Below, one piece after another: positions 29,659 to 38,784 of a stretch of DNA of 64,000 nt (positions are counted from its first letter, which is position 1; each line of letters starts with the position of its first letter). Made by a program: the position numbers and the translations under genes. The notes below the pieces were generated by a model that searched no databases, had not been told where the DNA came from, and was given only the letters and a program-made list of their open reading frames with translations. The stretch spans positions 62,001 through 126,000 of the forward strand of contig NZ_CP053443.1 in assembly GCF_000769405.2 (NCBI RefSeq). The letters run 5' to 3'. Source of the stretch: Rhizobium brockwellii (GTDB lineage Bacteria > Pseudomonadota > Alphaproteobacteria > Rhizobiales > Rhizobiaceae).

Positions 29659-29946
29659 GGTAGACCCGGTCCGGATACTGACTATCCTGGAAGGTGTCGC
29701 GTTTGAGCGGAGCGGTAGCTCTGCAATCCCAACGGCTATCTTCTACCAAACCCCTGACGTGTGCTTCACGCTGCTGCTCGGGGTTGCAAATTTGGGAAAA
29801 TTGCTAAACAGACGTCGGCTGAGCGGTGTTCGGGGATGATTGAATTGAGGCCCTGTGAATTCATCTGTGGCATCGAAATGCGGGTCTTCAAATCATGTCC
29901 GGGCGAGGTTAGATCCTCTGTAAACGTTCACTGGTGAACAGCACCG
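29659..29946. other. Intergenic region with GTTCAC/GTGAAC palindrome before esterase gene
   Basis: The 288 bp after lpdV contain no supported gene. The only clear structure is an inverted repeat GTTCAC-TG-GTGAAC at 29926-29939, just ahead of the first candidate start of the esterase gene, which could be an operator. The composition drops toward AT in the last 100 bp, consistent with a promoter. Confidence 0.3.
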
Positions 29947-30876
29947 ATGTCAATTTCGCTTATCCTATCCTCCCAACCATCAGAAAACTTTCTCATGACC
30001 AATCCTATCAGCGTCTATTCGATGCCCGGAACGTGTTTTTTCGATCTGGCTCCTGCTGCGGGCGGCGAGCCCTATCGCATATTCCTTTCCATTCCGGCGG
30101 AGAAACCGCCGACGAAAGGATGGCCGCTTCTCGTCATGACCGACGGTAACGCCACTTTCCCCTTCTCTGTCGCCAGCTTGGTCACGCAGGCACCTTATCC
30201 CACGGGAACGAATGTCGGTTGGGGGGTGATCGCGGCGATCGGCTACCCTTCCGACGAGCCCTATGATCCGCTCCGCCGGTCTTGGGACCTGGGACCTCCG
30301 CCGGTCAAATCCTATCCGCCGTTCGTTGAGGGCGGTCCGCCGGTTGTCATCGGAGGGACCGGCAAGCTGCTGGATTTCATCGAGAACGAGCTTATACCGC
30401 GGATTGCAGAGATGGTGATCCTGGATCCGATGCGCCGATCGCTTTTCGGACATTCCTTCGGCGGCCTCTTTACTCTCTATGCACTGTTCGAGCGCCCAGG
30501 TCTGTTTGCCAATTGGATTGCGGCCAGCCCAACCATCTATTGGGAGAACAGTGAAATCCTCAAGAATGAAGCGCAACGGCAAGACGCGCCGGGGAATGCA
30601 CCCTTCCTGCATTTGTCCGCCGGAGAATACGAAGGCGATGAACTGGCACCCTTCCAGTACCGGAACGAGGATGCCACTGCACGCCTGGAGAAGAGGAAGA
30701 CGGAGCGGACCGTCCTCCTGGCGCGGGAGATGGCGGAGCGATTAAACGGCACTGCCGACGGATTGCGTACCGAATTCGAGCTTTATGCCGGTGAGACCCA
30801 CATGTCCGTTCTTGCGGCGGCGGTGAATCGTGCGGTTGGCATCGCATTCGCCGTCCAGAGTTTGACCGACATGTGA
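29947..30876 (+). CDS. Putative siderophore esterase (IroE/BesA-like alpha/beta hydrolase)
   Basis: Up to 309 residues; an alternative ATG at 29995 would start at MTNPISVYS, and neither start has a strong ribosome site. The fold is the putative-esterase (EstD/Fes-type) group: LLVMTDGNATFPF early, then the nucleophile elbow FGHSFGGLFTLY and a C-terminal GETHMSVL with the catalytic His. Proteins of this group hydrolyse trilactone siderophores to release iron. The next genes are a ferric-siderophore receptor and an fhuCDB transporter, and rhizobia make vicibactin, a cyclic trihydroxamate ester, so cleavage of an imported siderophore is a sensible inference. No signal peptide is obvious, which suggests cytoplasmic action. 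Confidence 0.78.
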   Translation: MSISLILSSQPSENFLMTNPISVYSMPGTCFFDLAPAAGGEPYRIFLSIPAEKPPTKGWPLLVMTDGNATFPFSVASLVTQAPYPTGTNVGWGVIAAIGYPSDEPYDPLRRSWDLGPPPVKSYPPFVEGGPPVVIGGTGKLLDFIENELIPRIAEMVILDPMRRSLFGHSFGGLFTLYALFERPGLFANWIAASPTIYWENSEILKNEAQRQDAPGNAPFLHLSAGEYEGDELAPFQYRNEDATARLEKRKTERTVLLAREMAERLNGTADGLRTEFELYAGETHMSVLAAAVNRAVGIAFAVQSLTDM

Positions 30877-31074
30877 CGCTCTCTGCAGGGGCCTCATCGG
30901 TGCGTAGATCCGGCGGTTAGACGATCGTCCTTGAGACGAAACATCCTCGTGCGTGCACTCGTCAAGGCCGACCCCACAGGGGCGTTTCAGGATTACATCG
31001 TCTCTCCGTGGCGCCCCTAAACCTCATGGTCCCGACCAGGAGCAAATATGGTCACGAAAGGGTGATTATTAAGT

Positions 31075-31089
31075 TGACTCCAATTCTCC
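31075..31089. promoter_or_regulatory. Near-match to RirA iron-responsive operator upstream of receptor gene
   Basis: TGA-N9-TCC at 31075-31089, one base from the TGA-N9-TCA pattern described for RirA operators in Rhizobium, 78 bp before the receptor start. Only six bases are specified, so chance occurrence is likely; gene function is the main support. The rest of the 291-bp gap (30877-31167) shows nothing else recognisable except AGGGGCG/CGCCCCT arms near 30975-31020. Confidence 0.25.
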
Positions 31090-31167
31090 TGTTTTAGTAA
31101 ACGGACTCGCTGCAGTGGCCGGAGGGGCGGCCGTCACACTGCTCGATATGCTCTGATAGGGGATAAT

Positions 31168-33312
31168 ATGACAGTAGGACTACAGGGAAAGCTGCGCGTG
31201 TTCACAAGCCGATTGATTGCGAGCAGCGCTTTGATGACAGTGTCGTTCGGATCGGTAGGCATTGGCTGGGCACAAGACAATGCGGCGGAAGAGGCGACGC
31301 AATTGGCCCCGATCGTCATAACCGGCAAGTCGGATCGTGTGGTTGGCCCTGATCGCACCATCGTTGCCAAGGATACTGCCACAGGCACCAAAACAGATAC
31401 TCCGGTCGTCGATGTACCGGCGTCCGTCTCGGTGGTGACGCAAAAAGAGTTGGAAGAGCGTCACGTGGACAATCTTCAGCAGGCGGTCGCTTATACCGCC
31501 GGCGTCTTTTCAGATGAGTTCGGTAACGACGATCGCTACGACTATATAAGAATTCGCGGCTTTGATCAGACGTTGCTCGGCACCTACCGGGATGGACTGG
31601 CGGCGCGTATTCCCGCCTGGTTCACCGCCAGCCGCCTCGAACCCTATGGTCTTCAGCGCGTCGAGGTCCTGAAAGGATCGACGTCGACCCTCTTTGGCCT
31701 CAACGGCCCGGGAGGACTCGTCAACGCGATCACCAAGCGTCCCTTGGATGAGAAGCATGGTGAAGTTTACACGTCTTATGGGGATGGCACCAAGGAAGTG
31801 GGTGCGGATTTCGGCGGCCCGATCGATGCCGATGGCGTATGGACCTACCGGCTTACCGGACTTGCCAAGGACGGTGACCAAGGCTTGGATTATTCGAACG
31901 ACGACCGCACCTACATTGCACCGGCACTGACGATCAAGCCGGAAGAGGGCACCTCGCTCACCATTCTGACCGATTATTATAAACGCGATGGAACGGGCGC
32001 GCGGGGCATTCCGACCGGCGCAAATATCGATATCGACACTTTCCTCGGCGAACCGGACTTCAATCGCTTCAATACGGAGCAGGTCGACATCGGATATCAG
32101 TTCGAGCACGAGATCAACGACAACCTGACTTTCCGCTCGAATGCCCGCTATACGCATCTCGAGCTCGACTATGCTGAAGTTTATGGCGCATCGGTGGATC
32201 CGACCGCCGATCGAACGGCGTTCTCGGTTGACGGCATGTCCAACCGCTATGCCTTCGACAACCAACTGCAGTACGATACCGGATGGGACGGGATCGACAG
32301 CAAGACGCTGGTCGGCGTCGATTACACCAGTGACAATACGCGCGAAAACATCCTGTTCGGAACGGCCGGACCGATCGATATTGATAATCCGGTCTATTGC
32401 GGTCTTTCCTGCATTAACCTTGGCCCTTACGTGAACTGGCGCGTCAAGCAGCAGGCGCTGGGGATCTATGCTCAGGAGCAATTGACGTTCGACGATCGAT
32501 GGATCGTTACCCTGGGCGGACGATGGGACCAGGTTCACACGACTGCGGATTACCTCGATAGCGGGACAAGCGACGACGACACGGCGTCAGCTTTCACCAA
32601 GCGGGCCGGATTGACGTATAAATTTACGCCGAACCTCGCAGCCTATGCGAACTATTCGGAAAGCTTCCAGCCGCTCGTGGCGCAGACCGCAAACGGCTAC
32701 GCTGTCACGGGCTCGTTGAAACCACAGCAGGGTGAACAATACGAGGTTGGCCTCAAATATCAGCCGGATGGGTTTGATGGCCTCTTCACCTTGGCGCTGT
32801 TTGATCTTACCCAAACCAATGTGCCGAGCTATGTCAGCCCTCTGGTGCAGGAGCAGATCGGCAAGGTGGGAGTGCGCGGCATCGAATTCGAAGGAAAAGC
32901 CGCAATCAACGACAGGCTCAATCTGACGCTTGCTTATTCCTATTGGGATGCTGAAATCCGCGAAGACGGGACAGGCGGCAATGTCGGTAACCGGCCTTCC
33001 CGCGTGCCGCGACATCTGGCATCGGCCTGGCTCGATTACACGATTCCAGGAGAAGGATGGCGCGGTGACCTGACGATCGGGGGAGGTGTCCGCTATATCG
33101 GTCAAACCTACGGTGACGATGCAAATACGGTGTCGCTTTCCAGCTATACGCTGGTTGATGCCGCAGTCAGCTACAAGGTAACCGAGGACGTGACGCTGGC
33201 CGTCAATGCGACGAATCTCTTTGACCATAAGTATCTCGCCACCAGCTATTACGGAACCGAGTTCTACGGCGATCGGCGCAAGGTCGTCGGCACGCTGAAG
33301 TATTCCTGGTGA
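31168..33312 (+). CDS. fhuA: TonB-dependent ferric-siderophore receptor (FhuA-type)
   Basis: 714 residues. A long signal peptide (about 1-35, cleavage near GIGWAQDN), a TonB-box-like stretch PIVITGKSD, a plug domain with VDVPASVSVVTQKELEERHV and RIRGFDQTLLGTYRDGL, and a 22-strand barrel ending in aromatic Trp (LKYSW), as outer-membrane proteins require. It imports a ferric hydroxamate-type siderophore with TonB energy. The convergent fhuCDB operon would take the substrate across the inner membrane. Assignment as FhuA rather than another siderophore receptor rests on this context. The frame is intact throughout, unlike a receptor pseudogene reported beside fhuCDB in one R. leguminosarum strain. 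Confidence 0.87.
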   Translation: MTVGLQGKLRVFTSRLIASSALMTVSFGSVGIGWAQDNAAEEATQLAPIVITGKSDRVVGPDRTIVAKDTATGTKTDTPVVDVPASVSVVTQKELEERHVDNLQQAVAYTAGVFSDEFGNDDRYDYIRIRGFDQTLLGTYRDGLAARIPAWFTASRLEPYGLQRVEVLKGSTSTLFGLNGPGGLVNAITKRPLDEKHGEVYTSYGDGTKEVGADFGGPIDADGVWTYRLTGLAKDGDQGLDYSNDDRTYIAPALTIKPEEGTSLTILTDYYKRDGTGARGIPTGANIDIDTFLGEPDFNRFNTEQVDIGYQFEHEINDNLTFRSNARYTHLELDYAEVYGASVDPTADRTAFSVDGMSNRYAFDNQLQYDTGWDGIDSKTLVGVDYTSDNTRENILFGTAGPIDIDNPVYCGLSCINLGPYVNWRVKQQALGIYAQEQLTFDDRWIVTLGGRWDQVHTTADYLDSGTSDDDTASAFTKRAGLTYKFTPNLAAYANYSESFQPLVAQTANGYAVTGSLKPQQGEQYEVGLKYQPDGFDGLFTLALFDLTQTNVPSYVSPLVQEQIGKVGVRGIEFEGKAAINDRLNLTLAYSYWDAEIREDGTGGNVGNRPSRVPRHLASAWLDYTIPGEGWRGDLTIGGGVRYIGQTYGDDANTVSLSSYTLVDAAVSYKVTEDVTLAVNATNLFDHKYLATSYYGTEFYGDRRKVVGTLKYSW

Positions 33313-33317
33313 AGGTG

Positions 33318-33354
33318 GCGGACGCCGCCTTTGTTCGATCAAGGCGGCGTCCGC
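33318..33354. terminator. Perfect 14-bp hairpin after receptor gene
   Basis: GCGGACGCCGCCTT (33318-33331) pairs perfectly with AAGGCGGCGTCCGC (33341-33354) around a 9-nt loop, starting 6 nt after the fhuA stop. It is the strongest hairpin noticed in the window and lies between convergent fhuA and fhuB, so it probably ends the receptor transcript. No long T-run follows. The remaining 210 bp up to fhuB show nothing recognisable. Confidence 0.7.
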
Positions 33355-33565
33355 ATTCTGAGCGTCGAATGAAGCAGTTATCCGCGGAGAAGCCGAACTA
33401 TCGCGCCGGTATCCCTGCCGTTGTCGGGGTCGCGGATGACCGTTTGTATGCGGATCTTCGCTGACGGAGCAAAACGCTCCTATTGATGGCGGACTTTCTT
33501 GCCGTGATGACAGCCACGGCCCTGCGGTGCCTGCCTCATGGCCGTCTCCTCCCTCTGGGCAACCT

Positions 33566-35533
33566 TCAGCTGGCACTGCGCTTCCGCATCATCAGCATCA
33601 AGAACGGCGCTCCGACGAGTGCGGAAACAAGACCGGCCGGGATCTGGTAGGGCGATACGATCGTGCGGCCGACGAAATCAGCGGCAACCATAAGCCCCCC
33701 TCCGATCAGAGCGGCGCCGACCATTTGCGGCAGCGCGCGCGCCAATCCCGCCTCCCGCGCAAGGTGAGGTCCCATGAGGCCGATGAACGACAACGGGCCA
33801 ACTGTGAGCGTCGCGGCAGCCGTCAACAATCCTGCGAGGCCAAAGAGCGCAAATCGCGATTTTGCCAAGGGTATACCTACCGCCGCCGAAGGCGACGGCC
33901 CAAGAGGAAGGATGTCAAGCCAGCGGCGAGTGGCGAGAGAGACGGCAATCAGCACGGCGCCGAGCGCCACTTCCATTGCGGCGGTCGATCCATCGATCAG
34001 ATAGGTGGACCCGCTCATCCACCGCATCAGCAGAACTGCTCTCGGGTCTCCCGTCGAGCTCAACACGCCGACGACGGCATCGACCATCGCGCTTAAGGCA
34101 ATGCCCGCAAGCAGGACTCGTTCAGGCGCGAACGCCGATCGCCGGGAGCTGACGAAGATGACAAAAAGAACGCTGATCGCACCGGCCACGGCAAATGCAA
34201 ATTGCCCGGAAAACCCTGGAGCGACGGCAAAAAGTGCAATTGCAACACCAAACGTCGCGCCGGCACTGATTCCCAGAACTTCGGGACTGGCCATTTCGTT
34301 TCCGGTCAGCCGCTGAAGGATCGAGCCCGCGACCGCAAGCATGGCGCCCGATGTCAGGGCGGCGAGGATTTTAGGTATTCTGATAGCAAGGACATCAACC
34401 GAAAATTCGCCTGATGTAAAAGCCCAGTCGCCATTGACGTCACGTCCGAGAAAAGCGCTGACCATCAACAGGACGAACAGGCCGACGGCAGCGATGATGA
34501 CCGGTGCGGTTCCATCCCATCGACGTGGCCGTCTGAACGCTGGCGATTGCAGTCTATGACAGATCTTCAGCCGCGGCAGGAGCGCGAGAAGCAGCGGCGA
34601 ACCGAAGATGGCTGTCACCGCCCCCGTCGGCAAGAAATCACCAAGTCCGCCGGCGACGAGTTGCAGGATGGAGTCGGCGAAGAACAGCAGTCCGGCGCCG
34701 ATCAGCGGAGACCAGAGGATGAGCTGCGCGGGACGCCGTGCTCCGGACAATCGCGCAATCGTCGGCGCGACCAGTCCAATGAAACCGATGACCCCAACGG
34801 CGCTGGTGACAAATGCAGCAAGTGCTACGGCAAGGGCGACGACAACGAAACGCAGGCGGAGCAATCTGACGCCGAGTGCCGTGGAACTGCTCTCGCCAAG
34901 ATCGAGCAGCGAAAGCGGTCTCATCACGAAAGTGCAGCCGATGGCGATGACAGCCAACTTCCAAAGAAGCGACAAGGGAATGACCCAGCTTTGCTGTGCC
35001 AGCGAGCCGGCGCCCCAGATGAACAGGCTCGAGAGGTAGCGCTGGTTCAAATAGGTCAGGATGGCAGCGAGGCCGCCGCACCAAAGACTGAGAACCAGCC
35101 CCGACAAAACAAGCGAATAGGGCGAAAAACCGCGGCGCGCGCCCAGGCTGACGACAATCGCAGCAGCGGTCGCACTGCCGATCAGAGCGACAAGATCGCG
35201 GCCGGCGCCAAGCAGGTCGGGGAGAAACAGCGATGTTACCACCAGCGCCAGGTTTGCTCCGGCCGACACGCCAAGGGTGGTGGGATCGGCGAGTGGATTT
35301 CGCAATACTTGCTGAAGCAGCGCTCCGGACAGGGCAAGTGCGCCTCCGGCAATCAGCGCCGTCGCAAGACGGGGAAGCGTCGAATAGGTGAACACCATTC
35401 GCGTGACATCGTAATCCGGTCGAGCCATTTCTGACAGGGCAGGAGCGGCCAGAAACCACGATGCCACGCCTCCACCGCACATCAGGAGGAGGAAGACAAT
35501 TGCTGGCCCGATATTGTCGCGGTGGGATACCAT
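33566..35533 (-). CDS. fhuB: Ferric-hydroxamate ABC transporter permease, fused double-length (FhuB)
   Basis: 655 residues, consisting of two homologous FecCD-type permease halves in one chain, the hallmark of FhuB (single-domain relatives are about 330). Each half has about ten membrane helices and the conserved loops GVSAGANLAL / GISAGATFGVA and GLVAPTIARLSGARRP / GLMGPHLAREAGL, the latter contacting the ATPase. It moves ferric hydroxamates from the periplasmic binding protein into the cytoplasm. The start at 35533 overlaps the fhuD stop (TGATG); the open frame extends to 35662 inside fhuD. Last gene of the minus-strand fhuCDB operon. Confidence 0.95.
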   Translation of the reverse strand: MVSHRDNIGPAIVFLLLMCGGGVASWFLAAPALSEMARPDYDVTRMVFTYSTLPRLATALIAGGALALSGALLQQVLRNPLADPTTLGVSAGANLALVVTSLFLPDLLGAGRDLVALIGSATAAAIVVSLGARRGFSPYSLVLSGLVLSLWCGGLAAILTYLNQRYLSSLFIWGAGSLAQQSWVIPLSLLWKLAVIAIGCTFVMRPLSLLDLGESSSTALGVRLLRLRFVVVALAVALAAFVTSAVGVIGFIGLVAPTIARLSGARRPAQLILWSPLIGAGLLFFADSILQLVAGGLGDFLPTGAVTAIFGSPLLLALLPRLKICHRLQSPAFRRPRRWDGTAPVIIAAVGLFVLLMVSAFLGRDVNGDWAFTSGEFSVDVLAIRIPKILAALTSGAMLAVAGSILQRLTGNEMASPEVLGISAGATFGVAIALFAVAPGFSGQFAFAVAGAISVLFVIFVSSRRSAFAPERVLLAGIALSAMVDAVVGVLSSTGDPRAVLLMRWMSGSTYLIDGSTAAMEVALGAVLIAVSLATRRWLDILPLGPSPSAAVGIPLAKSRFALFGLAGLLTAAATLTVGPLSFIGLMGPHLAREAGLARALPQMVGAALIGGGLMVAADFVGRTIVSPYQIPAGLVSALVGAPFLMLMMRKRSAS

Positions 35534-36435
35534 CAAGCTTCCTTTTCCAGAAGATCTGTCAAAAGGCCCGCGAAGCGCATGGCCTCGTTCACCATCCCGA
35601 ACATCAGGGCTGGCGGCAGAATCGACAGATGGCCTGGACGCGCAAACGAAAGCCTGTTCCACAGCGGGCTCTGAGCGAGTTTTGGAAGAACGTCCGGAGG
35701 AATCGGGTCAAAGGCGATCAGACGCGCGTCCGGATCGGTGACCTTGGAGAGATCTTCAATCCCGATCGTTTCAAAGCCCCAATAATTCGACTCTCTGGTC
35801 CAGGCGTTCCGGACACCGATGCGCTCGAGCACATTGTGGAACAGTCCGGGACTCGAGTAGATGCGGGCATGGCGGGCATCCATGAAATTCACCAGGGCGA
35901 CCGGCGGCAGGTTCTTGCCCTCCAGGCGACTGCGGCATTGCGCAAAGAAGACGTCGGCTCGCGCTAGGAACTGCTCCGCTTCATTCTCACGGCCAAGCTC
36001 AACGGCCAATTTACGCGTCGCCGCGATGGCAGCGGTAAGAATAGGTCCAATGCCCGGCGTAAAGATTTCCAGCCGAACGACTTTCGCCACCGACTGAAGC
36101 TTGGGTAACAGCTCATCCAGGTAAGGTGTGGTCAAGATAATGTCGGGCTTCAGCGTGACGAGAATTTCAAAATTGACCTCGAACGAACTGCCGATATCGA
36201 CGACGGATTTTGGCATCGGCGGCTCGACAACCCATCTGTCCCAATCGGCGAGGTCTGAAATCCCGACCGGAGGCAATCCGAGGGATAAAAGAGTGGACGC
36301 AAGGCCGTAGTCGAGACTGACGATCCTTGGGCCTATCGACTGTGCAAACAGCGGAGTTGGAATGACCGAGGCTGCCGCGAAATGCAAAAAGGAGCGCCGC
36401 GAAACCTCCATTGAACGCAGAGCCTCAGCAAACAT
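35533..36435 (-). CDS. fhuD: Ferric-siderophore periplasmic binding protein (FhuD)
   Basis: 300 residues, or 292 if the in-frame ATG at 36411 is used. The N-terminus has a twin-arginine signal (SRRSFLHFAAAS), as found in several FhuD proteins that fold before export. The rest is a helical-backbone class III binding protein: RIVSLDYGLASTLLSLGLPP, LKPDIILTTPYL and a C-terminal lobe ending near the membrane-contact face. It delivers ferric hydroxamate to FhuB. It overlaps the fhuC stop by 11 bases and the fhuB start by one, so the three genes are translationally coupled. Confidence 0.92.
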   Translation of the reverse strand: MFAEALRSMEVSRRSFLHFAAASVIPTPLFAQSIGPRIVSLDYGLASTLLSLGLPPVGISDLADWDRWVVEPPMPKSVVDIGSSFEVNFEILVTLKPDIILTTPYLDELLPKLQSVAKVVRLEIFTPGIGPILTAAIAATRKLAVELGRENEAEQFLARADVFFAQCRSRLEGKNLPPVALVNFMDARHARIYSSPGLFHNVLERIGVRNAWTRESNYWGFETIGIEDLSKVTDPDARLIAFDPIPPDVLPKLAQSPLWNRLSFARPGHLSILPPALMFGMVNEAMRFAGLLTDLLEKEA

Positions 36436-37234
36436 AGGCGAGCGGATAGGGCAGGTTGGGCGCGGCGATCACATCCATGTCGATCCCATAGATCTCTTGC
36501 AGCGTGTTCGGCGCGAGGATCGCGCTCGGTGTTCCGCTGGCAACCACGCGGCCGCGTTTCAATGCATGGATGCGATCGCAGAAGCGAGCGGCCATGTTGA
36601 TGTCATGGAGAACGATGACCACACTCCTTCCGCCCTCATGCGCCAAGCGTCGCACAAGTGAGAGCACCTCGACCTGATGCGCAACGTCGAGTGCCGCAGT
36701 CGGTTCGTCGAGCAACAGGCAGCGAGCATCCTGAGCGATCAGCATCGCAATCCAGGCGCGTTGCCGCTCACCGCCCGATAGTGTTCCCATGATACGGTCG
36801 GCGAACGTCTCGATATGCGTGGCTCGAAGGGCTTCCTCGACTTTCTCTTCATCGTTTTTGGTGAAGCGGCCGAGCGCTCCGTGCCACGGATAACGACCGC
36901 ATCCGACAAGCTCGCGGACCGTCATTTCCGATCCGGTCGTGACATCCTGGGGCAGATATGCGACCGAACGCGCAAAGGCGCGTTCGCTATACATCCTCAG
37001 ATCCTGGTTCCCGTAAGAGATCGATCCAGTGCTCGGCACAAGCTGGCGAGCCAACATTTTGAGAAGACTGGATTTGCCGGAGCCGTTGTGGCCGACCAGC
37101 GCGACAACTTCTCCGGCCGGAAATTTAAGACTGACGTCGCAGAGAATTTCGTTCCGCTCGATCAAAAGACCTATATTTTCGGCGACAAAAGTTTCAGCCG
37201 TTCGAGGCGGATCTTGCATCGGGATTATAGCCAC
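36425..37234 (-). CDS. fhuC: Ferric-siderophore ABC transporter ATPase (FhuC)
   Basis: 269 residues from the GTG at 37234, chosen because AAAGGA lies 7 nt upstream and the length then fits FhuC; an upstream TTG (37285) or a later ATG (37219) is less likely. It contains Walker A GHNGSGKSS, a Q-loop in VAYLPQDVT, the signature LSGGERQRAW, Walker B CLLLDEPTAALD and the switch His in VIVLHDINM. It powers FhuB. First gene of fhuCDB. A TGA-N9-TCA sequence 40 nt upstream may be the iron-responsive operator. Confidence 0.94.
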   Translation of the reverse strand: MAIIPMQDPPRTAETFVAENIGLLIERNEILCDVSLKFPAGEVVALVGHNGSGKSSLLKMLARQLVPSTGSISYGNQDLRMYSERAFARSVAYLPQDVTTGSEMTVRELVGCGRYPWHGALGRFTKNDEEKVEEALRATHIETFADRIMGTLSGGERQRAWIAMLIAQDARCLLLDEPTAALDVAHQVEVLSLVRRLAHEGGRSVVIVLHDINMAARFCDRIHALKRGRVVASGTPSAILAPNTLQEIYGIDMDVIAAPNLPYPLAYVC

Positions 37235-37273
37235 GTGACATCCTTTAACCGGGTGATAGGTCGGTACTAAAGA

Positions 37274-37288
37274 TGAAAGCAGCAATCA
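37274..37288. promoter_or_regulatory. Candidate RirA operator (IRO box) upstream of fhuC
   Basis: An exact TGA-N9-TCA occurs at 37274-37288, 40 bp upstream of the fhuC GTG start. RirA represses iron-uptake genes in Rhizobium through such boxes. The motif is short, so gene context is the main support. Confidence 0.4.
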
Positions 37289-37733
37289 ACTATTTTCGTT
37301 AGCCCTCCGCCTAGGTCCTCGTCATCTCGTGCGGCGGCCCCGGCTTTCGGCCTGCAACGCCGGCTTCAGTACCGCCTCACGGTAAGCGACTGAGGGAGGA
37401 GGAGGAAAGCAAATCCTCTCCAGCGTGTATAGTTCTGAACAAATTTTGGAGATTATCATTATTTAGCCGTCGCTTGCCGGGTCTATCGCAGTTCAGGTGT
37501 GAAAATCTATGCAATCTAAGATTGCGCAAAGTGGCATAAGCTGAATTATGGAACTAGCTTGTCTTTAACGCCGAACTTGACGGAAAATCGTCAAGTCACC
37601 AGTTGCTTCACACAAGCACCGAGATGCTGGGGGCGACACGCAGGTGCTCGGCTTCCTTTTCCATAGGCTTCTTGGCAGGCGGGCCGCCATTGCTTAAGCA
37701 CTGCGTAACCACCCTTCGTGGCCTTCCTAGAAG
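37289..37733. other. Non-coding region upstream of fhuC, with an 8-bp inverted repeat
   Basis: About 445 bp with no supported gene on either strand. A GGGAGGAGGAGGAAAG purine tract lies near 37394-37409. A perfect inverted repeat ACTTGACG-GAAAAT-CGTCAAGT occupies 37575-37596. AT-rich stretches around 37430-37560 could hold the fhuC promoter. No tRNA-like or insertion-sequence ends were noticed. Confidence 0.35.
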
Positions 37734-37757
37734 CGAAGGGCCCTCCCAGGCCCTTCG
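37734..37757 (-). terminator. Hairpin after metallo-beta-lactamase-fold gene
   Basis: A 9-bp perfect stem CGAAGGGCC/GGCCCTTCG with a 6-nt loop, 22 nt beyond the stop of the minus-strand gene ending at 37780. On the minus strand it is followed by CTTCT, a weak T-rich tail. A probable terminator. Confidence 0.55.
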
Positions 37758-37779
37758 GATCAGTTTGAAGATCGGCCGT

Positions 37780-38661
37780 TCAGCCCCACTTCATTTCTCC
37801 CTTGGCAACTTTGGAGCCTATGTCGAGCGCAACGCCCATGCCAAGACCGGGGAAGCGGGCTTCCATGGCGGCCTTCAGCGCGGTGGAGTCGGCTGCCTTG
37901 GCGAGTTCTTCCTCGAAAGCGAGCAGATAACTCTTTGTGTGCTCGACGGCAGACAGATCGGTTGCCGCCTCCGGCATCATGTGACCGGGAACGACGATCG
38001 TCGACTTGCGGGCGCTAATCTTGTCGAGGGTGGCCACCCAAGCGGCACGCTGCTCCGGAGCCTGGGTGTCGGCCGTCCACACATGAACGCCCGAGAAGAT
38101 CATGACGCCTCCGAAAACAGCATTCAGCGAGGGCACGAACAGGTACCGGCGATTGCTTAACCCTGCCTCGGCCGCGACAATCTCGACGCTCTCACCATCA
38201 ACTGTGAGGCTTGAAGCGTCGAAGGCTTCCGGCATGACGATGTCTGCAAGGGTCTGCGGGCCGTTCTCCTTGAGCTGCGGCCCCCAAACGGCAAGTTTTT
38301 TCTCGACGTTGCTCTTGATCGTTGCAATCGTGTCGGAGGCGGCCAGTACTTTTGTGCCGGGAAAGGCTTCGAGGACCGGCTTGAGGCTGAAGTAATAGTC
38401 CGGATCGGACTGGCTGACATAAATCGCGGTCAGCGTTTTGCCCGTGGCCTTGATGGCTTCAGCCAGCGCACGGCCGTCGGGATAGCTGAACCCGCCGTCG
38501 ATCAGCAACGCTTCGCTGGGGCCGGTCAGCAGCACCGGCGCGCGGAAAAAGCCATTCTGACCGGCGGGGAAGTGCTTCCAGGCCAGCTTTGACCCGGCCG
38601 CGTTGCTGAGACCGGCAGGCGCAAAAACGGCAACGGCGCCTGCTGCGAGGGTGGTTTTCAT
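37780..38661 (-). CDS. Exported metallo-beta-lactamase-fold protein with degenerate metal motif
   Basis: 293 residues. Start at 38661 with AGGAGA upstream; an ATG seven codons earlier lacks a site. The N-terminus (MKTTLAAGAVAVFAPAGLSNAA) looks like a signal peptide. The body has the MBL-fold pattern: LLIDGGFSYPDG, then SQSDPDYYF where active enzymes have T-H-x-H-x-D-H, and VVPGHMMPEA near the later metal His. The first metal-binding histidines are therefore replaced by Ser and Tyr while the Asp is kept. Some MBL-fold families share this SQSDPDYY form, so this is a subfamily trait rather than decay; catalysis may differ or be lost. A DsbA-family gene lies upstream on the same strand. The function is unknown. 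Confidence 0.8.
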   Translation of the reverse strand: MKTTLAAGAVAVFAPAGLSNAAGSKLAWKHFPAGQNGFFRAPVLLTGPSEALLIDGGFSYPDGRALAEAIKATGKTLTAIYVSQSDPDYYFSLKPVLEAFPGTKVLAASDTIATIKSNVEKKLAVWGPQLKENGPQTLADIVMPEAFDASSLTVDGESVEIVAAEAGLSNRRYLFVPSLNAVFGGVMIFSGVHVWTADTQAPEQRAAWVATLDKISARKSTIVVPGHMMPEAATDLSAVEHTKSYLLAFEEELAKAADSTALKAAMEARFPGLGMGVALDIGSKVAKGEMKWG

Positions 38662-38784
38662 GATTTCTCTCCTTGAATACATGGTTGTCTCCGATGATCG
38701 CCAGTTTCGATTTTCTGCTGCCGTGAGTGCTGCCTCCGACAGGCTTTGCGGTAGTTCATGGAACGGTCTGCTGAAAATGAACGA

